A stretch of DNA of 64,000 bases, from contig NZ_CP150145.1 in the NCBI RefSeq assembly GCF_037963835.1, forward strand, positions 5,642,001-5,706,000. Direction: 5' to 3'. The DNA comes from Paenibacillus sp. FSL H8-0332 (GTDB lineage Bacteria; Bacillota; Bacilli; Paenibacillales; Paenibacillaceae). Position numbers and translations under genes: made by a program. Below, piece by piece: positions 45,605-55,312 of this stretch; within the stretch, counting starts at the first letter, position 1, and each line of letters starts with the position of its first letter. The notes below the pieces were generated by a model that saw only the letters and a list, made by a program, of their open reading frames with translations, searched no databases and was not told the DNA's origin.

Positions 45605-45783
45605 CGCTTTCGCACCTCCCATGGTTCATAAGTTGTGTCATATGCATTCATTCTAACAAAAGCCGCATGAAAACACCAACAACCCGTGTCTGCAATTGGT
45701 GTTATTGGCACGCTCACCCATTAGTATGTAGTATTCGCTGAACATTCGTGTCCTATGCCGCTGCTCCCCTCTCCTCATCCGCT

Positions 45784-45818
45784 CAAAAAAATCCCCCGGC
45801 AGCTACCCGCCAGAGGAT
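45784..45818 (-). terminator. Terminator after lonB
   Basis: On the reverse strand ATCCTCTGGC-GGGTAGCT-GCCGGGGGAT, a 10-bp stem with two G-T wobbles, followed by TTTTTTG. It separates lonB from lon. Confidence 0.82.
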
Positions 45819-45838
45819 TCCTTCGCACTATTCCTGTC

Positions 45839-47548
45839 TTATCCAGGCATACTCTCGCCCGAGGCGTCCGCCTTCAGCAGTGAAGGCGCCGAAGAGAAGG
45901 TCTCGCCCGATACAGCGGGCATTCTGATGTCTGCCGTGTCCGCGCCGAACAGGTGGCGGAAGACTTCCTCCACGGTGTCCACCGGGATCACCCGCAGCGC
46001 GCCGAGGTCGGCGAACAGCGATTGCCAGTTCTCCTTCGGGATCAGCACGGTGGTCGCTCCCGCCTGAAAGGCAGCCTCCACCTTGGCGACCACGCCGCCG
46101 ACCGGCTTCACGCGGCCATGGATGCCGATCTCCCCGGTGATCGCCACCGTGTTATCCACCGGCAGCTTCCGGATGGCGGAGACGATGGCCACCGCCATGG
46201 CAATCCCGGCGGACGGACCGTCAATCGGTGTCCCGCCGGGGAAGTTAATGTGCAGGTCATACTTGTCCGGCTCCAGCTTCATGGTGCGCAGGACGGTCAG
46301 CACATTCTCAATCGAGCCCCGGGCCATGCTCTTGCGCCGCACGGTCCGCGAGCCTCCGCGCGTCTCCTCTTCATCGACTACGCCGGTGATATTCAGCCTG
46401 CCCGGCCCGTTAAGGGCGGGCGCGGCTGAGACCTCGATCTCCAGCAGCGTGCCCATGCCGGGTCCGTAGACGGCAAGGCCGTTGACCAGTCCGACCTGCG
46501 GGGCAGAAGGGATTTTGCGTTCCGTCCGCAGCGGCAGCTGGCTGCTGCTGGCGACCCATTCCACTTCCGCAGCGCTCAGCGTATCCCGGCCTTCGGTCAG
46601 CGCGAGACCCGCAGCCAGCTGAATCATATTCACCGCCTCACGGCCGTTCGTAGCATATTGCTGCACGACCTCAACCGCTTCAGGGCTTGGCTTCAGCCCG
46701 ATCTTCTGGACGGCATCCCGTCCGATCACGGCAATCTCCTCCGGCAGCAGCGGACGGAAATAAATCTCCATGCAGCGCGAACGCAGCGCCGGCGAGATCT
46801 CGTCCGGTGATCGTGTCGTGGCTCCTACCAGCCGGAAATCGGCAGGCAGGCCATTTTGGAAGATATCATGGATATACGCTGGTGTATTGCTGTCCTCTGA
46901 GTTGTAATAGGCGCTCTCCAGCAGCACCTTGCGGTCTTCCAGCACCTTCAGCAGCTTATTCATCTGAATGGGATGCAGCTCACCAATCTCATCAAGGAAC
47001 AGAATTCCGCCATGCGCCTTGGTCACCGCTCCCGGCTTCGGCTGCGGGACTCCGGCCACGCCCATGGCCCCTGCTCCCTGATAGATCGGATCATGCACGG
47101 AGCCGATCAGCGGATCGGCAATTCCGCGCTCGTCGAAGCGCGCCGTAGTGGCATCGATCTCTGTGAATTTGGCGTCGCGCTTGAACGGCGATAACGCATT
47201 CTTCTTCGCTTCCTCCATAACTACCCGCGCCGCTGCCGTCTTGCCCACACCCGGCGGCCCGTAGATAATGACATGCTGCGGATTGGCACTGCAGAGCGCG
47301 GCCTTCAAGGCGCGCAGCCCGTCCTTCTGTCCGACGATATCGTCGATGGAGGCGGGGCGTGTCTTTTCCGAGAGCGGCTTGGTCAGTGAGATCATCCTCA
47401 TCTTGCGCAGCTTGTCCAGCTCCTTACGCGATTCCCGGTCCACCGCCGTCTTGTTCGTCTTCTGTCCCCGCAGCAGATTCCAAAAATAAACACCGATGAC
47501 CAGCGCGAAAAAAAGCTGCACGACCATCAGCAATATACTTAGTTCCAT
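45839..47548 (-). CDS. lonB: Sporulation-type ATP-dependent protease LonB
   Basis: 569 residues: an N-terminal membrane helix (about 5-23), AAA+ core with YGPPGVGKTAAA and ILFLDEIGEL, and a C-terminal Lon protease domain with PIDGPSAGIA and GGVVAKVEAA. It lacks the LON N-domain of LonA, which marks LonB. In B. subtilis it is forespore-specific and degrades sigma-H. It is transcribed toward lon and divergent from the germination operon. Confidence 0.93.
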   Translation of the reverse strand: MELSILLMVVQLFFALVIGVYFWNLLRGQKTNKTAVDRESRKELDKLRKMRMISLTKPLSEKTRPASIDDIVGQKDGLRALKAALCSANPQHVIIYGPPGVGKTAAARVVMEEAKKNALSPFKRDAKFTEIDATTARFDERGIADPLIGSVHDPIYQGAGAMGVAGVPQPKPGAVTKAHGGILFLDEIGELHPIQMNKLLKVLEDRKVLLESAYYNSEDSNTPAYIHDIFQNGLPADFRLVGATTRSPDEISPALRSRCMEIYFRPLLPEEIAVIGRDAVQKIGLKPSPEAVEVVQQYATNGREAVNMIQLAAGLALTEGRDTLSAAEVEWVASSSQLPLRTERKIPSAPQVGLVNGLAVYGPGMGTLLEIEVSAAPALNGPGRLNITGVVDEEETRGGSRTVRRKSMARGSIENVLTVLRTMKLEPDKYDLHINFPGGTPIDGPSAGIAMAVAIVSAIRKLPVDNTVAITGEIGIHGRVKPVGGVVAKVEAAFQAGATTVLIPKENWQSLFADLGALRVIPVDTVEEVFRHLFGADTADIRMPAVSGETFSSAPSLLKADASGESMPG

Positions 47549-47738
47549 AGGTCACCCTCCTGTATCCTTCCGTCTACCTGTTCTGTATTCAGCTACTACT
47601 TGGTAGTATAGCCGTTTCAAACATTCATAAACTCCCGCAGCAAAAAAACAAAAGCCTCCGCCTCCCTGACGGCCCGCATATTGCATACGATTTCCATAAT
47701 CGGAAAGACTATACGCGAATGATTGGAGGCGAATGAAC

Positions 47739-49202
47739 ATGACACAGCTAGAGAACGCAGGCTCGCCGCAGGAGAAACTGCCGGATTCTATGTCCGCTTT
47801 TATAGAGGGGACACAGGCCCGTCTGGGCACAAGTACGGATATCATCTACAGATTCATTACCCTCGGCCCCTCGTCCGCAGTGGTTGTATATATTGAAGGA
47901 ATGGCTGATCCGCAAGCTCTGATGAAGGCCATTCATGAAGACGCGGGCCAGTTCAGTGAGTACAGTGAACCGCAGCCGGAGCGCTGCCTGAAGCTCCTGC
48001 AGGAAAGAACGCTCTCGCTCGGCAAAGTTGGAGGAATTACGAATTATACAGAGGTAGAGACTGAACTGCTGGCCGGCAACTCGATCATCTATATTGATGG
48101 AAGCACAAATGCGTTATCTGCCGGGACAGAAGCGCTGAAGCAGCGTTCAGTGGAAGACGCGGTTTCCCAATCCGTAGTAAGAGGGCCGCGTGAAGGCTTC
48201 ACCGAATCCCTGCGGGAGAACACGGCTCTGATCCGCCGGCGTATCCAGAACCCCAAGCTGCGTATTGAACAGCGGAAGCTTGGAGAGCAGACCCAGACCA
48301 ATGTCGCGGTGATGTATATTGAAGGCAATGCCGATCCCGAAGTGCTGCAGGAGCTGCGCAGGCGGCTGGATGCTGCTAAGCTCGACAGTGTGCTGGAGAG
48401 TAACTATGTTGAAGAAATGATTCAGGACCAGCGCTACAGCCCCTTTCCGACCGTGTATAATACGGAACGCCCGGATGCTACCGCCTCCGCACTGCTGGAA
48501 GGCCGGATTGCCATTCTGGTGGAGGGTAGTCCGTTTGTACTCGTGGTCCCTGCGCTGCTGGTGCAATTCTTTCAGTCCAGTGAGGATTATTACCAGCGGA
48601 GCGATTTTTCCAGTCTGGTCCGGATGCTCCGGTTCTTCTGCTTTGCTATCGCACTGCTGACTCCTTCCTTCTATATAGCGATCACTACCTTCCACCAGGA
48701 GATGATTCCCACCACATTGCTGATCAGTCTGATCGGACAGCGCGAGGGGATTCCTTTTCCGGCCTTCCTTGAAGCCTTCATCATGGAGATTACCTTCGAG
48801 ATTCTGCGTGAGGCCGGTATCCGTCTGCCCAAATCGATCGGTCAGTCGGTGTCCATCGTCGGAACGCTGGTGATTGGTCAAGCGGCGGTCGATGCAGGAC
48901 TCGTCTCGGCGGCCATGGTTATCGTCGTATCCATCACAGCCATTTCCAATTTCGCCTTGCCTGCCTTCAATGTGGGGATATCGGTGCGGATGCTGCGGTT
49001 TGTCCTGATGATAATTGCCGCCTCCTTCGGTTTATTCGGCATCATTATTGCCTTGATTATTCTGGGATTGCATCTGTGCAGCCTTGAATCTATGGGCATC
49101 CCTTACATGACCTCTTTTGCCCCCATCCGCTGGCAGAGCCAGAAGGATACGTTCATCCGCTTATCCCGGCGCACCATGAAGAAATATTTTGGGCAGAATT
49201 AG
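47739..49202 (+). CDS. GerA-family germinant receptor subunit A
   Basis: 487 residues from the ATG at 47739, which has GGAGG 9 bp upstream; the ATG at 47733 is too close to that site. A large soluble N-terminal domain (about 1-260, with SVVRGPREGFTESLRENTALIRRRI), then about five membrane helices in the C-terminal half with GREGIPFPAFLEAFIMEITFE and REAGIRLPKSIGQ(S)VSIVG. It is part of the spore inner-membrane nutrient receptor. Expected to be forespore-expressed; I could not define a convincing sigma-G promoter. Confidence 0.93.
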   Translation: MTQLENAGSPQEKLPDSMSAFIEGTQARLGTSTDIIYRFITLGPSSAVVVYIEGMADPQALMKAIHEDAGQFSEYSEPQPERCLKLLQERTLSLGKVGGITNYTEVETELLAGNSIIYIDGSTNALSAGTEALKQRSVEDAVSQSVVRGPREGFTESLRENTALIRRRIQNPKLRIEQRKLGEQTQTNVAVMYIEGNADPEVLQELRRRLDAAKLDSVLESNYVEEMIQDQRYSPFPTVYNTERPDATASALLEGRIAILVEGSPFVLVVPALLVQFFQSSEDYYQRSDFSSLVRMLRFFCFAIALLTPSFYIAITTFHQEMIPTTLLISLIGQREGIPFPAFLEAFIMEITFEILREAGIRLPKSIGQSVSIVGTLVIGQAAVDAGLVSAAMVIVVSITAISNFALPAFNVGISVRMLRFVLMIIAASFGLFGIIIALIILGLHLCSLESMGIPYMTSFAPIRWQSQKDTFIRLSRRTMKKYFGQN

Positions 49203-49243
49203 CAGGTTGACCTGAACTCTCTTCAACGAAAGGACTGCTGGCC

Positions 49244-50449
49244 ATGTGGAGAAAATTCCTGTGTATCCTTCTGATCATGAGCCTTACCTTGCTCACCGGA
49301 TGCTGGAGCCGCAAAGAGCTGAATGATCTGGCTGTTGTCATGGCGCTCGGCATTGATCTCGATCCGGGCGGCTATGCCGTCACTGTTCAGGTGATGAATC
49401 CCGGGGAGACGGGCAATCAGAAGGGCGGTAGCTCCGGGGGGATGCCTGTGGTTACCTATCAAGCCATTGGCAGAACTGTTCCCGATGCGTTGCAGCGTAT
49501 GCTGAGCATGACTCCGCGTATGCTGTATCTGGCTCATATCCGCGTGTTAGTCATCGGAGAGGCCTTGGCCCGCAAGGGAGTCAGCGATGTGCTGGACTTC
49601 ATCTCACGCAACCATGAGCTGCGTACGGATTTCTTCCTGCTGGTGGCGAAGGAATCCAAGGCTTCCAAGATACTGGAAATTATCACTCCATTCGAGCATA
49701 TTCCGGCGAACTCCCTGTATTCTTCTATTCTGGTCTCGCATAAAAAATGGGCAGCAACCGGGAAGGTGACCTTGCAGCAGTTCATTACCGAGATGGAGCG
49801 CGGCGGCTCCAATCCGGTGATGTCCGGTGTGCAATTGAATGGGGGCGGGCAGAATGGAGGGTCCGAGAACAATGTGGATACGATCAGCCCGAAGACCATG
49901 ATCGAGCACGTGGGAATCGCAGTGTTCAAAAAAGACAAGCTGGTCGGCTGGCTGGACGAACCTGTCAGCAAAACGGTCAACTATGTCCTGGATGAGGTGG
50001 ACTCCACGGTTAGCAATGCACCCATTCCCGGAGGCGGGCTTGCAGGCTTCAGAATAACCCGTTCAGACAGCAATCTGGACGTCCGGCTAGATGCACAGGG
50101 CAAGCCTGCATTTACGGTAAAGCTAAATATAGAAGCCAATCTCACCACAATTCAAGGCAAGCTTAATCTGAACAATCCGGCCAGCATCGAGGATATTCAG
50201 AGGAATCTGGAGCAGACTTATGACCTCAGGCTCACGCAAAATATCCGGGAGGTCCAGCAGAAATACGGCGCTGACATCTTCGGATTCGGCGAAGCCCTGC
50301 ACCGGAAATATCCCCGTCTGTGGCGAACGTACCGCGAGCATTGGGAGGACAGCTTCAGAACCGTCAAGGTTAATGTACGTTCCAAGATAGTGATTCAGCG
50401 CATCGGTTCGATCATCCAACCCTTGAAACAGGAGATGGAGGAAAAATGA
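49244..50449 (+). CDS. Ger(x)C-family germination lipoprotein, subunit C
   Basis: 401 residues with a lipoprotein signal ending LLTGC (Cys20), then the GerC fold: ELNDLAVVMALGIDLDPGGYAVTVQVMNP and YLAHIRVLVIGEALARKGVSDVLDFISRNHELR. It is lipidated and anchored outside the spore inner membrane, where it pairs with the A and B subunits. ATGA overlap with the following small gene. Confidence 0.93.
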   Translation: MWRKFLCILLIMSLTLLTGCWSRKELNDLAVVMALGIDLDPGGYAVTVQVMNPGETGNQKGGSSGGMPVVTYQAIGRTVPDALQRMLSMTPRMLYLAHIRVLVIGEALARKGVSDVLDFISRNHELRTDFFLLVAKESKASKILEIITPFEHIPANSLYSSILVSHKKWAATGKVTLQQFITEMERGGSNPVMSGVQLNGGGQNGGSENNVDTISPKTMIEHVGIAVFKKDKLVGWLDEPVSKTVNYVLDEVDSTVSNAPIPGGGLAGFRITRSDSNLDVRLDAQGKPAFTVKLNIEANLTTIQGKLNLNNPASIEDIQRNLEQTYDLRLTQNIREVQQKYGADIFGFGEALHRKYPRLWRTYREHWEDSFRTVKVNVRSKIVIQRIGSIIQPLKQEMEEK

Positions 50450-50655
50450 ATTGGAATCTGATTCTGCTGTTCTTTCTGTTACTGGTATTGATCCTGAAGA
50501 CACCTGCCGTCATTAGGCTAAAGTCACTGCGGGATGCAGCCGCCTTCTATAGTCTCTGGAGTCTTACCGTTGCGGCAACCTTATTGGACATGGCAGACCT
50601 GCCTCAGTTCAGGCCGCTCGACTGGGTACGCAGTATCATGCAGCTTCTGTCCTGA
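50446..50655 (+). CDS. Small membrane protein in the germinant receptor operon
   Basis: 69 residues with a strong N-terminal membrane helix (LILLFFLLLVLILK) and a second weaker one (AFYSLWSLTVAATLLDMA). It overlaps the C-subunit gene by 4 bp. Small fourth subunits (D-type) with two helices are known in some ger operons, and this fits by size and place. The assignment is inference. Confidence 0.65.
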   Translation: MNWNLILLFFLLLVLILKTPAVIRLKSLRDAAAFYSLWSLTVAATLLDMADLPQFRPLDWVRSIMQLLS

Positions 50656-50689
50656 AATAACGTTCATGAGAGAGGGAGTGAACCACCCT

Positions 50690-51790
50690 GTGAAGAATCG
50701 TGCGGGTATTTCCTTACGGCAGTTCTATATCATGACATTCGGACTAACAATCGGAACCTCCATTCTGATCATCCCAAGCGGACTGGCGCATACCGCAAGA
50801 GAAGATGCCTGGATCGCTGCACTTTGCAGCCTCCTGATTAATCTGGTTATCGTCATACTGTATCTCGCAGTTGCCCGTCATTATCCCGGCAGAGATCTCT
50901 ATGAAATCCTCGAAGCGGGTTTCGGCAAATGGATGGGCAAAATCATCTCGCTGCTGTATCTATTCTATTTCATGATACTCACCGGCACGCTGCTGGGCGA
51001 TCTCGGCTTCTTCATCACCAGTGAGATTCTGCCCGAAACACCGATTGAAGCGGTCCAGATTATCTTCCTGATCGCTGCCGTCGTGAGTGTCAGTTCAGGG
51101 ATTGTCGTATTTGCCAGAGTATGCGAATTATTATTCCCCTGGGTGCTGTTCCTGTTCCTGATTCTTGTGCTGGCCCTGATTCCCAAAATCGAATGGAATC
51201 ATATCAAGCCTGTCCTGGAAGGGGGCTTATCTCCTGTGCTCATCGCTGGCTATCAATCCGCTGCGTTTCAGGAACTCATCGTGATGATGACCTTCCTGCC
51301 ACTCGTCAGGAAGCCAAAAAGCGGGGAGCGGGCCTTTCTGCTGGGTACGTTCACAGGCGGCATGATCCTTAGCATCATCGTACTGCTCAGCTTGCTCATT
51401 CTGGGGATTGAACAGACGGAGAACAGCACCTTCCCCGCCTATGCACTCGCCAAGACGATTAATATCGGAAATATTCTGCAGCGGGTCGAAGGCATTCTGA
51501 TCACCATTTGGGTACTGAGCTTTTTCATCAAAATCTCGTTGCTCTACTTCTCCATTCTGAAGGGGCTCCAATCCGTCTTTCATCTGCGGAAGCAGAACTA
51601 TCTCATCTATCCCCTGGCCGTACTGTTCATCATCATCGCTTGGAATACCTATATCAACACCGTTTATATCAATGAAATTATTTCAAAAGTATGGGGAAAT
51701 TTCGCGTTTATCTTCTTGCTGCTTCTTCCTTTGCTGCTCTATGGGCTAACTTTGCTGAAGAAGACTATCCACCGGCTCCGCACAAAATAA
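50690..51790 (+). CDS. GerB-type spore germination permease
   Basis: About 366 residues, ten membrane helices, APC-family fold; starts VKNRAGISLRQFYIMTFGLTIGTSILI. It probably binds the germinant. The frame is open further upstream, but the only upstream ATG, at 50666, lacks a ribosome site. GTG at 50690 has GGGAG about 11 bp before it and gives the usual GerKB length. Last gene of the operon. Confidence 0.88.
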   Translation: MKNRAGISLRQFYIMTFGLTIGTSILIIPSGLAHTAREDAWIAALCSLLINLVIVILYLAVARHYPGRDLYEILEAGFGKWMGKIISLLYLFYFMILTGTLLGDLGFFITSEILPETPIEAVQIIFLIAAVVSVSSGIVVFARVCELLFPWVLFLFLILVLALIPKIEWNHIKPVLEGGLSPVLIAGYQSAAFQELIVMMTFLPLVRKPKSGERAFLLGTFTGGMILSIIVLLSLLILGIEQTENSTFPAYALAKTINIGNILQRVEGILITIWVLSFFIKISLLYFSILKGLQSVFHLRKQNYLIYPLAVLFIIIAWNTYINTVYINEIISKVWGNFAFIFLLLLPLLLYGLTLLKKTIHRLRTK

Positions 51791-51838
51791 GCGCCCCGAA
51801 GCAAACGTCTGATCCAACAGACTTCTGCAGCGGGGCGC
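51791..51838. terminator. Bidirectional terminator between gerB and ispG
   Basis: Outer arms GCGCCCCG (51791-51798) and CGGGGCGC (51831-51838) are perfect; inner arms are GTCTG/CAGAC around a 6-nt loop. It lies between converging genes. There is no strong T-run on either side. Confidence 0.6.
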
Positions 51839-51897
51839 TTCAGGTACATGGACATAATTATGATGAGGGCAGGATTCGTGACGAAAGGGGCGTTCTG

Positions 51898-53043
51898 TTA
51901 ATTACCGCTCTCCGAGTTGCCCAAGGCGACCGCCGGAGCCAGTCCGGCATGACTGCGGCCGGGAATCTCACCGGTCGCTTCAAAATGCTCGACAATAATG
52001 TCGATCTCCTTCTTCAGCTCAGAAACCAGCTCCGCCTCAGGCACCTTGCGGATCATCTTGCCGTAACGGAACAACAGCCCTTCTCCGCGCGCACCGGCGA
52101 TGCCGATGTCCGCTTCTCTGGCTTCCCCCGGACCATTCACTGCACAGCCGAGGACGGATACCTTGATCGGCACCTTCAGCTTGGAGATGTACTCTTCCAC
52201 TTCGTTCGCAATCGAGAAGAGGTCAATATCCAGGCGTCCGCAGGTCGGGCAGGAGATCAGGGTAGCCGCATTCGAGATCAGACCGAAGGTCTTCAGCAGC
52301 TCACGGGCCACCTTCACTTCCTCCACCGGATCAGCACTCAGGGAGATCCGCACCGTACTGCCGATGCCCATGGAGAGCAGCGCACCGATCCCGGCCGAGC
52401 TCTTCACTGTTCCAGCGAACAGAGTGCCGGATTCAGTGATGCCCAGATGCAGCGGATAAGGAATTACTTCTGCAGCTTGGCGGTATGCCTCAATAGCCAT
52501 CGGCACATCCGAAGCCTTCAGCGATACGATAATATCGTGGAAATCCAGCTCCTCCAGAATGCCGATATGGTACAGGGCACTCTCCACCATAGCCTCTGGT
52601 GTAGGATAACCGTATTTCTCCAGCAGGTGATTCTCCAGTGAACCGGCATTAACGCCAATACGGATCGGTATCCCCTTGTCCTTACAGGCCTTAACGACAG
52701 CTTCAACCTTGTCACGGCGTCCAATATTGCCGGGATTGATCCGCACCTTGTCGATGCCGTTCTCAATCGCCAGCAGAGCCAGCTTGTAATTGAAATGAAT
52801 ATCCGCTACAAGCGGGATATGAATCTGCTTCTTGATTTCCTTAATCGCTGCTGCCGCTTCTTCATTGTTGACCGTTACACGCACGAGCTGACAGCCGGCT
52901 TCCTCCAGCCGCAGAATCTCGGCTACGGTTGCTTCTACATCGGCGGTCTTGGTCGTACACATGCTTTGGATGGCAACCTCGTTGTTACCCCCGATAATCA
53001 CTCCGCCAACATTGACGGGACGGGTCTGGTGTCTCAGGAACAT
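51898..53043 (-). CDS. ispG: 4-hydroxy-3-methylbut-2-en-1-yl diphosphate synthase
   Basis: 381 residues from the ATG at 53043, with GGGGGAG upstream. TIM-barrel part with IQSMCTTKTADVEATVAEI, and the C-terminal [4Fe-4S] domain with LISCPTCGRLDIDL and VLGCAVNGPGEAREAD (the three Cys ligands). Converts MEcPP to HMBPP in the MEP isoprenoid pathway. Upstream in-frame ATGs at 53058 and 53097 are less conserved. Confidence 0.96.
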   Translation of the reverse strand: MFLRHQTRPVNVGGVIIGGNNEVAIQSMCTTKTADVEATVAEILRLEEAGCQLVRVTVNNEEAAAAIKEIKKQIHIPLVADIHFNYKLALLAIENGIDKVRINPGNIGRRDKVEAVVKACKDKGIPIRIGVNAGSLENHLLEKYGYPTPEAMVESALYHIGILEELDFHDIIVSLKASDVPMAIEAYRQAAEVIPYPLHLGITESGTLFAGTVKSSAGIGALLSMGIGSTVRISLSADPVEEVKVARELLKTFGLISNAATLISCPTCGRLDIDLFSIANEVEEYISKLKVPIKVSVLGCAVNGPGEAREADIGIAGARGEGLLFRYGKMIRKVPEAELVSELKKEIDIIVEHFEATGEIPGRSHAGLAPAVALGNSESGN

Positions 53044-53172
53044 GGTTTTCTCCCCCATAACGATCAAAGCTCCACCCTCTCCGCTCCCGCAGGTCATGCG
53101 GGATGTGCGGGAGAAAGTGGAGACCCTGAGCTGTATTGTTAAGCCGTGTCAGGCCCGGTACTTACGCCTGGC

Positions 53173-54429
53173 TTACGCGCTTTCTTCTTTTTTCTTATCC
53201 TTCTTGAGACTAAGCTCCGGCAGAGACTTCTCCTGGACCACCTTCTCGGTAATGACACAATCCTTAATGTCATCGCGTGAAGGCACTTCGTACATCACAT
53301 CAAGCATAATGCTCTCAATGATGGCACGCAATCCACGGGCACCAGTGTTCCGCTTGATCGCTTCCTTGGCAATCGCTTCAAGGGCAAGCGGTTCGAACTT
53401 CAAGGCTACATTATCCATCTCCAGCAGCTTCACATACTGCTTCACGAGTGCATTCTTAGGCTCGGAGAGAATACGTACCAATGTGCTCTCATCAAGCGGC
53501 TCCAAGGTCGAGATGACCGGCAGACGGCCGACGAACTCGGGGATGAGGCCGAACTTCAGCAGATCCTCAGGCAATACCATGGACAGGTATTCACCGGCCT
53601 TGAGGTCCTTCTGTCCTTCAACCGCAGCGTTGAAGCCGATGACTTTTTTGCCGATACGGCGCTTGATCATTTGCTCCAGTCCGTCGAAGGCACCGCCCAC
53701 GATGAACAGAATGTTCGTAGTATCGATCTGGATGAATTCCTGATGAGGATGTTTGCGTCCGCCTTGCGGTGGAACCGAAGCAACCGTACCTTCCAGAATC
53801 TTCAGCAGCGCCTGCTGAACGCCTTCACCGGATACGTCACGGGTAATGGACGGATTCTCGGATTTACGCGCTACCTTATCAATTTCGTCTATATAGATGA
53901 TACCGCGTTCGGCTTTCTCCACATCATAATCAGCCGCTTGAATCAGCTTCAGGAGAATGTTCTCAACGTCTTCACCCACATAACCTGCTTCCGTAAGGGA
54001 AGTGGCATCTGCAATGGCAAAAGGAACGTTGATGATCTTCGCCATCGTCTGCGCCAGCAGGGTCTTACCGGAGCCTGTAGGTCCGAGCAGCAGAATGTTG
54101 CTCTTCGTCAGCTCCACATCTTCAATCTTGCTCTGGCTGTTCACGCGCTTGTAGTGATTGTATACAGCAACGGAGAGCGATTTCTTCGCTTGCTCCTGGC
54201 CGATAACGTATTGATCCAGAATATCACGGATTTCCTTCGGTTTCGGAATATCCTTCATATCCAGCTCTTCTTCGTGGCCAAGCTCCTCTTCCACAATCTC
54301 CGTGCACAGCTCGATGCATTCGTCACATATATAAACGCCAGGTCCCGCTACTAGCTTACGAACCTGCTCTTGTGATTTGCCGCAAAAGGAGCATTTCAAC
54401 TGCCCTTTTTCATCATTAAATTTAAACAT
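53173..54429 (-). CDS. clpX: ClpX ATPase subunit of ClpXP
   Basis: 418 residues: zinc-binding N-domain with C13, C16, C35 and C38; AAA+ core with GPTGSGKTLLAQT, IIYIDEIDKV and GRLPVIS. The C-terminus is rich in Lys/Glu (KKDKKKEESA). It unfolds tagged substrates for ClpP. It lies 12 bp after clpP and would be cotranscribed. Confidence 0.97.
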   Translation of the reverse strand: MFKFNDEKGQLKCSFCGKSQEQVRKLVAGPGVYICDECIELCTEIVEEELGHEEELDMKDIPKPKEIRDILDQYVIGQEQAKKSLSVAVYNHYKRVNSQSKIEDVELTKSNILLLGPTGSGKTLLAQTMAKIINVPFAIADATSLTEAGYVGEDVENILLKLIQAADYDVEKAERGIIYIDEIDKVARKSENPSITRDVSGEGVQQALLKILEGTVASVPPQGGRKHPHQEFIQIDTTNILFIVGGAFDGLEQMIKRRIGKKVIGFNAAVEGQKDLKAGEYLSMVLPEDLLKFGLIPEFVGRLPVISTLEPLDESTLVRILSEPKNALVKQYVKLLEMDNVALKFEPLALEAIAKEAIKRNTGARGLRAIIESIMLDVMYEVPSRDDIKDCVITEKVVQEKSLPELSLKKDKKKEESA

Positions 54430-54441
54430 CTTACCACCCCT

Positions 54442-55032
54442 TTAAGATTTGATCGGTGAAGAGAGTACCTGGTCAATGAGCCCGTATTCCTTCGCTTCTT
54501 CCGCGCTCATGAAGTTATCGCGGTCTGTATCCCGTTCGATTTTGTCAAGGGGCTGACCTGTGCGCTCTACATAAATCTGATTCAGCTTCGCCTTCGTCTT
54601 GAGAATCCAGTCGGTATGAATCCAGATGTCTGACGCCTGCCCCTGAACGCCGCCGAGCGGCTGATGAATCATGACTTCGCTGTTGGTCAGCGCATATCTC
54701 TTGCCAGGCGCTCCGGCTGTCAGGAGCAAAGATCCCATACTGGCTGCCATCCCTACGCAAATCGTTGAAACATCCGGTTTGATATATTGCATCGTATCAT
54801 ATATACCCATGCCGGCTGTAACAGAACCACCGGGCGAGTTGAGGTACAAGTGAATGTCTTTTTCGGGGTCATCTGCCGCCAGAAACAGCAACTGCGCAAT
54901 AACCAGATTGGCGACATCATCGTCAATCGCACTGCTCAGGAAGATGATGCGATCCTTGAGCAATCTGGAATAGATATCGTATGAGCGTTCTCCCCGGCTT
55001 GTCGTTTCCACAACCATTGGTACCAGACTCAT
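54442..55032 (-). CDS. clpP: ATP-dependent Clp protease proteolytic subunit
   Basis: 196 residues, S14 family, with the triad S98 (GMAASMGS), H123 (MIHQPLGG) and D172 (RDTDRDNFM). Forms the tetradecameric chamber for ClpX. The promoter upstream is at 55082-55110. No CtsR heptad repeat is obvious there. Confidence 0.97.
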   Translation of the reverse strand: MSLVPMVVETTSRGERSYDIYSRLLKDRIIFLSSAIDDDVANLVIAQLLFLAADDPEKDIHLYLNSPGGSVTAGMGIYDTMQYIKPDVSTICVGMAASMGSLLLTAGAPGKRYALTNSEVMIHQPLGGVQGQASDIWIHTDWILKTKAKLNQIYVERTGQPLDKIERDTDRDNFMSAEEAKEYGLIDQVLSSPIKS

Positions 55033-55081
55033 GCCACCAACCTCTTTTCTCTATACAGATTAGTCTTTCCGTTTCAGAAAT

Positions 55082-55110
55082 ATTTTAACACGTTCAAAGC
55101 GGGATGTCAT
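55082..55110 (-). promoter_or_regulatory. Putative sigma-A promoter of clpP-clpX
   Basis: On the reverse strand ATGACA (55110-55105), 17 bp, TAAAAT (55087-55082). Transcription would start about 40 nt before clpP. Confidence 0.5.
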
Positions 55111-55221
55111 TTATTCACTGTGCCATAAACCGCATTGCTCATGTGCATGCCATTATATCGCAATTCCACAGACAATGCCAATTGCCGGATTCATGATATG
55201 TACTTACAAACGTCTGCCCCG

Positions 55222-55260
55222 ATAAAAATAAGGCACGTAACAAAAACTTACGTGCCTTAT
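55222..55260 (-). terminator. Terminator after tig
   Basis: Perfect 13-bp arms ATAAGGCACGTAA / TTACGTGCCTTAT around a 7-nt loop, followed on the reverse strand by TTTTTATC. Confidence 0.85.
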
Positions 55261-55312
55261 CAAATCTCTATGGAGGCTAATTGGATAGCCGTTCTAGGTA
55301 AAGGTTAGAAGC

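Noticed and set aside
47590..47738. Possible sigma-G promoter (GCATA / CATAATC-like boxes) before the gerA operon
   Set aside because: Spacer lengths of 13 or 21 bp do not fit, so it is not listed as a feature.
47552..47845. 97-codon - strand frame between lonB and the gerA operon
   Set aside because: It overlaps the start of the gerA-type gene; no evidence of coding.
51691..52641. Open frame on the + strand opposite ispG
   Set aside because: Antisense shadow of ispG and the bidirectional hairpin.
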